A DNA stretch of 64,000 nucleotides from Alloalcanivorax dieselolei B5 (lineage in GTDB: Bacteria; Pseudomonadota; Gammaproteobacteria; Pseudomonadales; Alcanivoracaceae), in assembly GCF_000300005.1 (NCBI RefSeq), contig NC_018691.1, positions 62,001 to 126,000 of the forward strand, given 5' to 3'. Each line of letters begins with the position of its first letter. The first letter of the stretch is position 1. Under the pieces are notes generated by a model. That model worked only from the letters and a program-made list of their open reading frames with translations, did no database searches and was not told the origin of the DNA. Positions 36,227-43,988 of this stretch are shown here, piece by piece. Made by a program: the position numbers and the translations under genes.

Positions 36227-37150
36227 TCACCAAAGACAGGGGGTTTTGCCCCGCTTCTCCTGGGAGGCCATCCATTCCAGGATCCGCCCGCCCAGCGGCC
36301 GCTGGGTCGCCTCCGCCGCCAGTGCCACCACGTCACGCAAGCCCTGGATGTCGACGCCGGTTTTCAGCCCGCAACTCTCCAGCAGGTAAACCAGGTCCTC
36401 GGTGGCCATGTTGCCGGTGGCGCCGGGTGCGAACGGGCAGCCGCCGAGGCCGCCCACCGAGGCGTCGAAGCGGCGCACGCCCAGGTCCGCGGCTTCCCAG
36501 GCCATGGCCGCCGCCAGCCCGCGGGTGTCGTGCAGATGGACAAAGAACTTCTCGGCGCCGTATTCGCGGATCAGCGGCGTCATGATGTCCTTCATTTGTT
36601 TTGGGTTGCCGGCGCCGATGGTGTCGGCGATGGCGACTTCATCGCTGCCGGCGGCGAACATGCGCTCGGTCAGCTGTTGCGGCAGGCTGACCGGAACCGG
36701 GCCATCGTAAGGGCAAGCGAAAGCACCGGAAATGTAGGTCCGGGTGGCCACAGCGTCTTTACGGGCGGCGGCGATGATGCTCTCGCAGCTGGCGGCGGCC
36801 TGCTCCAGGCTCATGTTCAGATTGCGCTGGTTGAAGGTGTCGGTGGTGGACAGTACCAGTGCCACGGTGCGGTAACCGGCATCCCGGGCTAATTGGTAGC
36901 CCTTAAGGTTGGGCACCAGGGCGGTGTAGTGCAGCCCCTCGTCGGCCGGCAGCCGGGGCGTCAGCGCGGCGGCGTCGGCCATCTGCGGGATCGCTTTCGG
37001 GCTGACGAAGCTGACCGGCTCAAGATAGCGGACACCGGCGTCCACCAGCAGGCGGGCCAGACGCGCCTTGGTGTCGGTATCCACGGTGACGGGCTGATTC
37101 TGCAGGCCATCACGCAGGCCCACTTCGTTGATTATGACGGTGTCGCTCAT
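36227..37150 (-). CDS. Hydroxymethylglutaryl-CoA lyase-like enzyme
   Basis: A 307-residue TIM-barrel lyase: VGLRDGLQNQP near the N-terminus, SFVSPKAIPQMADA, FVHLHDTRGLAAAMAW (metal-binding H-x-H) and GGLGGCPFAPGATGNMATEDLVYLL with the catalytic Cys loop. It should split HMG-CoA to acetoacetate and acetyl-CoA, the end of leucine breakdown, or act on a related 3-hydroxy-3-methyl acyl-CoA. It stands alone here; other leucine (liu) genes are not adjacent. Confidence 0.92.
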   Translation of the reverse strand: MSDTVIINEVGLRDGLQNQPVTVDTDTKARLARLLVDAGVRYLEPVSFVSPKAIPQMADAAALTPRLPADEGLHYTALVPNLKGYQLARDAGYRTVALVLSTTDTFNQRNLNMSLEQAAASCESIIAAARKDAVATRTYISGAFACPYDGPVPVSLPQQLTERMFAAGSDEVAIADTIGAGNPKQMKDIMTPLIREYGAEKFFVHLHDTRGLAAAMAWEAADLGVRRFDASVGGLGGCPFAPGATGNMATEDLVYLLESCGLKTGVDIQGLRDVVALAAEATQRPLGGRILEWMASQEKRGKTPCLW

Positions 37151-37336
37151 ATTGTTCTCGTTCGTGCTCTTCCCGAAAAGGTCAGCCAGTTTGCCATGAC
37201 ATCCCCGCCGCGGTCATGTCAATGACCGTCGGCGGTACGCTGGTGCCAGTGCCGCGTTGAGCCGGGCGCCGGGGGCGCGTAGTTTGCCGGAAGGAATCCG
37301 GTGCCGGGGGTGCCGGTAACGAAAGGAGAAGCCCGT

Positions 37337-38188
37337 ATGTCCTGGATTTTCTGTTTGCTGCTGGCGTTGATGCTTATCCCCGGCGCCCTGACCCTGGTGT
37401 TCTATCTGCTTTGGTACTACGACCGGCGCGCCTTTCCCTCCCCCACACCGGCGGACCGGGACGCGCCGTTGCGTCCCCTGCCCGCTTTGCTGGCGGTGGC
37501 GCGGGAGGCGGTCAGCCTGACGGTATTGGTGCTTAGCTACCCGCTGCGCCTGGTTCAGGATGCCTCGCCGCAGCGCTCCCGCCAACAAGGGCAAAAGCCG
37601 ATTATTCTGGTCCACGGGTACGGTGGTAACAGCACCAATTTTCTGTGGCTGCAATGGTGGTTGCGGCGTCGTGGCTGGGCCAACGTGTATTCGGTGAGTT
37701 ATACCCCACCCCACATCAACGCGCGCAAACTGGCTCAACAGGTGGCGGATCACGTAGACCGCATCCTGGCCCTGACCGGGGCGGAGAAAGCCGATCTGGT
37801 ATGCCATTCCATGGGCGGTCCTCTGGTCCGCTATGCGCTCAAGAATCTGGGGTTGGCCGGTAAGGTGGATCGGGTCATCACCCTGGGCAGTCCCCATCGC
37901 GGCTCGCGCATCTCGGCACTGTTCGCACCCCGTGGCGCCGCCGCCCAGATGCGCTATGACAGCCCTTTCGTCAAGGAACTGGAAGAAGGCGGAGTCTGCC
38001 CCGGCGGGGCTCGCTACCAGGTGATTTACTCCACCATGGACAACTTTATCCTGCCGGCCTCCAGCGCCTTGCTGGACGGCGCCGAGCGCACCGTGCATGT
38101 GCCCTACCTCGGCCATTGCGCCCTGCTCTACAGTCGCCGGGTAGCACGGGCGGTGGCCGAAGGGTTGCAGGATGAGACCATGAGATAA
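37337..38188 (+). CDS. Membrane-anchored alpha/beta hydrolase (lipase-like)
   Basis: A 283-residue hydrolase with an N-terminal TM anchor (SWIFCLLLALMLIPGALTLVFYLLWYY), oxyanion region PIILVHGYGGNSTNFLWLQ, nucleophile elbow LVCHSMGGPLVRY and TLGSPHRGSRIS; the final His is probably in YLGHCALLYS. It resembles triacylglycerol lipases of the LipA/EstA type acting at the inner membrane or periplasm. The start at 37337 follows AAGGAGAAG. Confidence 0.88.
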   Translation: MSWIFCLLLALMLIPGALTLVFYLLWYYDRRAFPSPTPADRDAPLRPLPALLAVAREAVSLTVLVLSYPLRLVQDASPQRSRQQGQKPIILVHGYGGNSTNFLWLQWWLRRRGWANVYSVSYTPPHINARKLAQQVADHVDRILALTGAEKADLVCHSMGGPLVRYALKNLGLAGKVDRVITLGSPHRGSRISALFAPRGAAAQMRYDSPFVKELEEGGVCPGGARYQVIYSTMDNFILPASSALLDGAERTVHVPYLGHCALLYSRRVARAVAEGLQDETMR

Positions 38189-38289
38189 CGTTTCCGTGGT
38201 TGGTATTGACCTCGATCACTTGCCAGAAACCGCCACCGGGGGCATGGTTAAACTGGAGCTTGTCCATAGGGCCAGAGGGAGAAATCACC

Positions 38290-38742
38290 ATGACCGAGTA
38301 CACCGCCAGTGTTGCCTGGCATTTGCCGCCGGGCGCGGATTTTCAGTATGAAACTTTTCCTCGCGATCACGAATGGACGTTCGCCGGTGGCGAGGTGGTT
38401 CAGGCATCGGCATCGCCGGACTACTACGGTTGCCATAGCCGGGTGAACCCGGACGAAGCCGTGATCGCCGCCACGTCCAGTTGCCACATGCTTACTTTTC
38501 TTTCCATCGCCGCCAAGAAAAAACTAAGGGTGCTCAGTTACGTGGACCGACCCCAGGGGGTGGTGGATAAAAATGAGGAAGGCCGGATGTCCATTACCGA
38601 GGTGGTGCTGCATCCAAAAGTGGTTTTCGAAGGTGAGGAAGTGGATGAGGCGACGCTGAGGGGGCTTCATGAGAGCGCGCACCGAAATTGTTTCGTGGCC
38701 AATTCACTGAAAGCGTCAGTGAGCGTAAATCCGGAACAGTAG
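38290..38742 (+). CDS. OsmC/Ohr family protein
   Basis: A 150-residue OsmC-like protein. SSCHMLTFLSIAAKKKL holds the first peroxidatic-type Cys and AHRNCFVANSLK the second, so thiol-dependent peroxide reduction is expected. The start at 38290 has GAGGGAGA upstream. It stands as a single gene between the lipase and a bidirectional terminator. Confidence 0.88.
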   Translation: MTEYTASVAWHLPPGADFQYETFPRDHEWTFAGGEVVQASASPDYYGCHSRVNPDEAVIAATSSCHMLTFLSIAAKKKLRVLSYVDRPQGVVDKNEEGRMSITEVVLHPKVVFEGEEVDEATLRGLHESAHRNCFVANSLKASVSVNPEQ

Positions 38743-38756
38743 TTTGTTTTTTTAAC

Positions 38757-38790
38757 AAAAAAAGGCCGGTGCTGGTGCCGGCCTTTTTAT
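38757..38790. terminator. Bidirectional intrinsic terminator
   Basis: AAAGGCCGG (38761-38769) pairs with CCGGCCTTT (38778-38786), with A-rich sequence before and TT after, so it can end both the OsmC gene and the convergent TRAP gene at 38815. Confidence 0.9.
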
Positions 38791-38814
38791 ATTCCCGAAG
38801 TGCTCCCCGTGGAT

Positions 38815-39975
38815 TTACTTCATGCCATAGCTGGCCACATCCACCTTGGAAAAAATTTCGTCCCAGTACAGTTTTTCCAGCTCTTCGGCACTGTCCACAT
38901 CCTGCACCAGATCGACCCAGCGAACCAGAATGTCATGGAAGGAATCGAGCATTTCCTTGCCGCGTTTGACGCCATGATTCTTGGCGTAGTAGTCGACGAT
39001 GGTATTCATATCCGCTTTGACGAACTCACGGGTGGCCGCCATCAGCTCGGGGTCCGGGTCGTGCTGTTTGATCCCTTCTTTGTCGGCCAGGGCCATGGCT
39101 TCCTCTTTTTGCTCCAGCGAGGCCCAGGGTGACAGGGCGGTGGTGGAAGCACCGGCACGGAGTATTGCACGGCGTTGCTCCTCGGTGAGCCCCTGCCAGA
39201 CGTTCCGATTGAAGCCAGCGGCACTGGCGCCGGCATACAGGCCACCAGGAATGGCCAGGGTCATGTCGGTGACGACTTCCCCGAGACCGAGATTGATCAG
39301 CTCCACAGGGGAGGTGATGCTACAGTCGATCACGCCCTGGCTGAGCCCCTCCAGGGTTTCGTTGATGGTAAGGGAAACCGAGGACGCACCGAAATGCTGA
39401 GCCCAGCGGGACCAGTGAGAGCCGGCGACCCGGATTCGCTTGCCTTTGAGCTGTGCCTTATTGGTCACCGGGGTGGTACACAGCAGACCATAGCTGATAC
39501 TGGTGGCGTTGGCGGTATAGACCTGATTCTGTTTCTCGTACTCCGTCAGGCATTCGGGGCAGTGGAACAGGGTGAATTCCGACATGGCCCCTTCGAAAGC
39601 CAGAGCCTCCTTGCCGTTCAGGGTTTCCGGATCCAGCAACAGAAGCTGCATGGCGGATTCGTTGACCAGATTGGTGTGAGGGTACATGGCCGGGAAGTAC
39701 ACCGTGTACATGACACCGATATCGGCGATGCCGTCACGCACACCGTCGGAAATTTCCGCGGCGCTCAACAATGACATCGGATACACCTTCACCGACAGGC
39801 TGCCGTCGGTATATTGTTTTACCGTCTCGGCATACTTCTGCATGACCTCGTCGGCTTTTGAGCCCGGCGGGTAGCCCAGTGCTAATCTCAATGTTTCCGA
39901 GGCGCTGGCCTGGCCGAAACCGACCAGGAGCATTGCCACAAGAAAAGCACGGGTGACACTTTTTGTTATTACCAT
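38815..39975 (-). CDS. TRAP transporter substrate-binding protein, DctP type (copy 1)
   Basis: A 386-residue periplasmic binding protein: signal peptide ending ASA, then LRLALGYPPGSKADEVMQKYAETV, IRVAGSHWSRWAQHFGA and the DctP family core VIDCSITSPVELINLGLGEV. It would bind a carboxylate and hand it to a DctQ-DctM permease, but no such genes lie nearby. It is about 30 bases downstream of a paralogue of the same size; both end in SYGMK. Start supported by AAAGGTGA. The ligand is unknown. Confidence 0.9.
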   Translation of the reverse strand: MVITKSVTRAFLVAMLLVGFGQASASETLRLALGYPPGSKADEVMQKYAETVKQYTDGSLSVKVYPMSLLSAAEISDGVRDGIADIGVMYTVYFPAMYPHTNLVNESAMQLLLLDPETLNGKEALAFEGAMSEFTLFHCPECLTEYEKQNQVYTANATSISYGLLCTTPVTNKAQLKGKRIRVAGSHWSRWAQHFGASSVSLTINETLEGLSQGVIDCSITSPVELINLGLGEVVTDMTLAIPGGLYAGASAAGFNRNVWQGLTEEQRRAILRAGASTTALSPWASLEQKEEAMALADKEGIKQHDPDPELMAATREFVKADMNTIVDYYAKNHGVKRGKEMLDSFHDILVRWVDLVQDVDSAEELEKLYWDEIFSKVDVASYGMK

Positions 39976-40004
39976 AATCAGTCACCTTTCTCTGTGTTAT
40001 CGGT

Positions 40005-41162
40005 TTACTTCATTCCGTAGCTGGATACGTCCACTTTGGAAAAAATCTCGTCCCAGTACAGCGTTTCCAATTCGTCGAGGCTGTCCACCTCCTGTACCAG
40101 GCCAACCCATTTCTTGAGAAGGTCGTGGAATCTATCGAGCATTTCCTCACCACGTTCGACACCGTGATTTTTGGCGTAGTAGTCGATGATGGTGTTGAGA
40201 TCCTGCTTAATGAACTCGCGGCTGGCTTCCATAAGCTCCGGTGATGCCTGATGCAGTTCGGCGCCTTTTTCCTCGGTTTTACTCAGCGCTTCCTTCTCAA
40301 GTTGCAGGTAGCTCCAGGGGATTTCAGCGGTGTAGCGGGCGCCGGCGCGCAGAATGGCCTGGCGTTGTTTTTCGTTCAGTTTGCGCCAGACATCAATATT
40401 GAAACTTCCGGCATTGGCACCGGCATAGACGCCGCCGGGCACGCTCATGGTGATATCGCTGACCGCTTCGATCAGTCCCAGATTGATCAGCTCCGGTGCT
40501 GATGCGATGGTGCAGTCAATCACGCCTTGATGCAGCGCTTCGAGCGTATCGTTGATGGTCAGTGACATGGAGGTGGCGCCGAAATGCTCGGACCAGCGGG
40601 ACCAGTGAGAACCGGCTACCCGGAGGCGTTTGCCCTTGAGTTGTTCCTGATTGGTAACCGGCTTGTTGCACAGCAAACCATAGCTGGAACTGGCAGCGTT
40701 GGCGGTATAGACCTGTTTTTGCTTTTCATATTCTTCAAGACATTCAGAACAGTTGAAGAAAGTGAATTCCGTCATGGCGCCTTCATAGGCCAGGGCGCCT
40801 TTGCCATTGAGTTCTTTCTCATCGAACAACAACAGCTGCATGGAAGATTCGTTCGCCAGATTGGTATGCGGATACATGGCGGGGAAATACACTGTCAGCA
40901 AATAGCCGCCGTCGGCGATGCCATCACGGACACCATCGGAAGTTTCCGAAGCATTGAGAAGAGACAGCGCGAAGACGCGTAACTTCAGATCGCCATCGGA
41001 ATATTTTTCCACCGCTTTGGCGTAATTTTCCGCCGCCTTGGCGGGCAGGGATCCCGGTGGATAACCGGTGGCATAACGCAAGGTAGTGGCGTGGGCACCG
41101 GCCATGCTGGCGAGCAGAACCACCATTAAGACCGGACGTAGAACGACAAGAAAAAGGCGCAT
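40005..41162 (-). CDS. TRAP transporter substrate-binding protein, DctP type (copy 2)
   Basis: A 385-residue paralogue of the preceding protein, clearly from tandem duplication: same signal-peptide layout (cleavage near AHA), RYATGYPPGS, the same HTNLANESSMQLLLFD and FSKVDVSSYGMK ending. GGAGG precedes the ATG at 41162. It is the promoter-proximal gene of the pair. Both have a four-cysteine-like motif (CSECLEEYEKQKQVY here, CPECLTEYEKQNQVY in copy 1) that may form a disulfide. Confidence 0.9.
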   Translation of the reverse strand: MRLFLVVLRPVLMVVLLASMAGAHATTLRYATGYPPGSLPAKAAENYAKAVEKYSDGDLKLRVFALSLLNASETSDGVRDGIADGGYLLTVYFPAMYPHTNLANESSMQLLLFDEKELNGKGALAYEGAMTEFTFFNCSECLEEYEKQKQVYTANAASSSYGLLCNKPVTNQEQLKGKRLRVAGSHWSRWSEHFGATSMSLTINDTLEALHQGVIDCTIASAPELINLGLIEAVSDITMSVPGGVYAGANAGSFNIDVWRKLNEKQRQAILRAGARYTAEIPWSYLQLEKEALSKTEEKGAELHQASPELMEASREFIKQDLNTIIDYYAKNHGVERGEEMLDRFHDLLKKWVGLVQEVDSLDELETLYWDEIFSKVDVSSYGMK

Positions 41163-41178
41163 GGACGACCTCCCGGAA

Positions 41179-41248
41179 GGGTTAATAACCCGCCAAAAAA
41201 AGCGGGTCTGGCCGTCCTTACCCTATCGACAAAGCAATAACCGGTTAT
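41179..41248 (-). promoter_or_regulatory. Leader of TRAP gene pair with two palindromes and a hairpin
   Basis: Upstream of the TRAP pair lie a perfect 12-base palindrome ATAACCGGTTAT (41237-41248), a second palindrome GGGTTA-A-TAACCC (41179-41191), and a six-base-pair hairpin ACCCGC/GCGGGT (41188-41193 and 41202-41207) whose loop on the transcript is rich in U. They could be a repressor site and an mRNA leader structure. No matching regulator gene is adjacent. Confidence 0.45.
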
Positions 41249-41285
41249 CGTCTGTTACGACGATTTGCCGGGCGGGCCTGAGCCG

Positions 41286-41957
41286 TCAAACAAAAGTAAT
41301 GGCGTCACGCCGATCCGGGCGGTCAAGGTGGGGCAGGGCGTTGAACGTGGAAAGGCGCCATTCGGAACGGCCGACGATGATTTCGCAGAACGCGCTGTTG
41401 CGGAACTGGAAGTTCAATTCGATGGCGGAACGCGGCGCGGTCTGTAAAAGACCGGCGATGGTAGTGCCGATGACGCCGCCAGAACTGACCGCGAGAACAT
41501 TGTCTTCCCGGGATAAACCGGTGCACAGTCCGTTCAATGCCTGCTGGATACGACCACCGAAATCGGCCCAGCTCTCGTGTTCTCCGACAAGGGTGCCGTC
41601 CACCCAGCCCTGATAGGCACCACGGAACGTCCGCCAGTAATCCACGGCGTCCCGTTTTTGGTGGCCGGCCACATCGGCGCTGCCGGTATGGCTGGCATAA
41701 AGCGCGTGACCATCGTACTCGTCCAGGCCGGGATGGATATCCAGGGTAGGTGGATTGTCGGTGGCGGCGAGCAGGCTTTTGGCGGTGTCCTGTTGTCGCA
41801 TCAACTCGCCAGCCAGGGCCCGTTTGAAAGTGACGCCCCGTTCACGGAAATACTCGCCAAGCCAGCGTGCCTGTTGGTGCCCGAGCTCGGAAAGCTGATC
41901 GTAATTGTCTTCGCCGAAGGCCGCTTGGCCGTGACGTACCAGAAACAGTTTGGCCAT
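41286..41957 (-). CDS. Histidine phosphatase family protein
   Basis: A 223-residue phosphoglycerate-mutase-type phosphatase: LFLVRHGQAAFGEDNYDQLSELG with the catalytic His in RHG, ELMRQQDTA, and VSSGGVIGTTIAGLL where the usual second His (SHGG) reads SSGG. The loss of that His is unusual and might lower activity or change mechanism. GGAG precedes the ATG. Substrate unknown. Confidence 0.85.
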   Translation of the reverse strand: MAKLFLVRHGQAAFGEDNYDQLSELGHQQARWLGEYFRERGVTFKRALAGELMRQQDTAKSLLAATDNPPTLDIHPGLDEYDGHALYASHTGSADVAGHQKRDAVDYWRTFRGAYQGWVDGTLVGEHESWADFGGRIQQALNGLCTGLSREDNVLAVSSGGVIGTTIAGLLQTAPRSAIELNFQFRNSAFCEIIVGRSEWRLSTFNALPHLDRPDRRDAITFV

Positions 41958-42099
41958 GAACGCTCCGTTCTGCCGATTCGGGAAACGGCAGATGATCCAT
42001 GGCGGTGACGGCGCTGTCCAGCCATGCCTGGTTACAATCGGCGGAATGGACGAGGCGGGGCCGCGCCGGGAAGACGGAGGATAGGTAAAAAATGTCGCG

Positions 42100-42140
42100 T
42101 CGGCGGTTGCCGCCGAGGCTTCAGGTTGACGCTACGTCAA
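42100..42140 (+). promoter_or_regulatory. Hairpin and TTGACG-CTA-CGTCAA dyad upstream of acyl-CoA dehydrogenase
   Basis: The 329-base gap before the dehydrogenase gene holds a seven-base-pair hairpin TCGGCGG/CCGCCGA (42100-42116) and a perfect six-plus-six dyad TTGACG-CTA-CGTCAA (42126-42140), probably a regulator site. The rest of the gap shows no gene that I can recognise. Confidence 0.5.
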
Positions 42141-42286
42141 GTGTTATCCTGAAGGATCACGCCATAGAATAGGGCGCTTTCCGGCAAACCGGTATGTCCT
42201 TTGCGGTATCCGGGTGGTTCGGGTACCCGTGACGAGGGCCGGGAGGGCCCCGTTTTCAGATGGCCAGGTTACAAAACAGGTGAGTC

Positions 42287-43426
42287 ATGCTTGACCAAAA
42301 CGAAATTGAGTTGTTCCGCGATAACGTCCGCAAGTTTCTCGAGAAGGAAGTCGCGCCGCACTATGATCAGTGGGAGAAAGAGGAGAAGTTTCCCCGCGAA
42401 TTGTGGAACCAGTTAGGTGAGAACGGGTTTCTGTGTGTGGACGTACCGGAGGCCTACGGTGGCTTTGGCGCCGATTTTCGGCTTTCCGCGGTGATCGTGG
42501 AGGAAGCCTCCCGTTTGGGGTTCGGCGCTCTGGCGTCCAACCTGTCCGTGCACTCCGACATTGTTGCCCCTTATATCCTGCACCTGGGCACGGAGGAGCA
42601 GAAACAGGCCTGGTTGCCGAAGATGGTGACCGGGGAAGCGGTGGGCTCCATTGGCATGACCGAGCCCGGCGCCGGTTCCGATCTGCAAGGCATGAAAACC
42701 CGCGCGGAGAAAGACGGCGACCACTATGTGATCAATGGTCAGAAGACTTTTATCACCAATGGCCAGCACAGCGACGTTATCGTTCTGGCCACCAAAACCG
42801 ACGCCAATGCCGGTGCCAAGGGCGTGACCCTGTTTACCGTGGACGCCACCACCGCGGGTTTTTCCCGTGGCCGTAATCTGGAAAAGATGGGCCATCACGC
42901 GGCGGATACCTCGGAGTTGTTTTTCCAGGACGTCCGCGTTGGCGCGGACCAGATTCTGGGCGGAGAGGGCAAGGGCTTCTTTAACCTGATGAACGAACTG
43001 CCCCGTGAGCGCCTGATCCTGGCGCTGAGCGCGGTGGCCGCTTGCGAGGGCATGCTGGAGCGGACCATCGAGTACGTTCAGGAGCGCCAGGCGTTCGGGC
43101 AGTCGGTGGCCAAATTCCAGAATACCCGTTTCGTGCTTGCCAACCTGCATGCCATGGTCGAGGTCAACAAAGCCTTTACCAGCCAGTGCATCGAGCAGTA
43201 CGGCCGTGGTGAACTGAGCACCACCAACGCCTCCATCGCCAAGCTGATGACCACGGAACTGCAGGGCAAGGTGGCGGACCAGTGCCTGCAGCTGTTCGGC
43301 GGTTACGGTTACATGAAGGAGTATCCGATTTCCCGGGACTACGTGGACGCCCGCATTCAGCGTATCTACGGCGGTACCAGCGAGATCATGAAGGAAATCA
43401 TCGCCCGGGATATCCTCGGCCGCTAA
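42287..43426 (+). CDS. Acyl-CoA dehydrogenase, long-chain (LCAD-like) type
   Basis: A 379-residue FAD flavoprotein oxidising acyl-CoA to enoyl-CoA. SIGMTEPGAGSDLQGMKTRA and FITNGQHSDVIVLATKT are FAD/acyl-binding motifs; RQAFGQSVAKFQNTRF and QLFGGYGYMKEYPISRDYVDARIQRIYGGTSEIMKEII follow. The medium-chain catalytic position is Gly (YGGTSE), and the base is probably E241 in LPRERLI, as in long-chain and isovaleryl enzymes. It would feed fatty acids from alkane oxidation into beta-oxidation. Its tail overlaps the convergent sortase gene by 29 bases. Confidence 0.94.
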   Translation: MLDQNEIELFRDNVRKFLEKEVAPHYDQWEKEEKFPRELWNQLGENGFLCVDVPEAYGGFGADFRLSAVIVEEASRLGFGALASNLSVHSDIVAPYILHLGTEEQKQAWLPKMVTGEAVGSIGMTEPGAGSDLQGMKTRAEKDGDHYVINGQKTFITNGQHSDVIVLATKTDANAGAKGVTLFTVDATTAGFSRGRNLEKMGHHAADTSELFFQDVRVGADQILGGEGKGFFNLMNELPRERLILALSAVAACEGMLERTIEYVQERQAFGQSVAKFQNTRFVLANLHAMVEVNKAFTSQCIEQYGRGELSTTNASIAKLMTTELQGKVADQCLQLFGGYGYMKEYPISRDYVDARIQRIYGGTSEIMKEIIARDILGR

Positions 43427-43988
43427 GCGCCTCCGCGCTGGCCACCGTTTCCATACTGACCACATAGCGCAGCGGCCCTCCCGCTGCGCTGGCGTCAAAG
43501 GGATAGCAGGTCACCAGCGCCAGCGTTTGCGGGTCCGCCGGTGGTTGCAGGGTGTCCCGGCGGGTGTCGGCCACTTCGGTGGCCGTCACCCGGTAACGGG
43601 CCCAGCGCCCGTCCGCCTTCTGCAGGCTCAACCGGTCTTCCTTTTCCAGCCCCTGCAGAAAGCGGAAGTGCGTGTCCCGGTGTCCGGCCACCACCCAGCC
43701 GCCGCCGGCGGTCGCCATCCGGCCGGGGCCGAACGCCAGCGCCTGACCGCTGGCGCTTTCCAGGACATACAGATCCTTGCCGCGGTTGTCGGTCAGCCGT
43801 GCCACTGGCCAGGTGTCCGCCCACGGCCAGGGAGGATGATGACCGCCTTCGGCCAGAGTCCTTTCCCAGGCCCGGGCGATCAGCGCCTGGGCCACCCAGG
43901 CCTTGGCTTCGATCCAGGTCGCCTTGCCGGCCACCAGTATCAGCAAGCCCAGGACCACCCCCAGCAGCAGACGCTCACTCCTGGCCAC
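43398..43988 (-). CDS. Class GN (marine proteobacterial) sortase
   Basis: A 196-residue membrane-anchored transpeptidase: N-terminal TM helix (LLLGVVLGLLILVAG), H103 in VVAGHRDTHF, C161 in LALVTCYPF and R174 in GGPLRYVV, the His-Cys-Arg set of sortases. The start is a GTG at 43988 with GGAG upstream, overlapping the target-protein gene by 14 bases. Such enzymes in Gram-negative bacteria are dedicated to one partner, here the VIT/VWA protein encoded directly upstream. Confidence 0.92.
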   Translation of the reverse strand: MARSERLLLGVVLGLLILVAGKATWIEAKAWVAQALIARAWERTLAEGGHHPPWPWADTWPVARLTDNRGKDLYVLESASGQALAFGPGRMATAGGGWVVAGHRDTHFRFLQGLEKEDRLSLQKADGRWARYRVTATEVADTRRDTLQPPADPQTLALVTCYPFDASAAGGPLRYVVSMETVASAEALSGRGYPGR

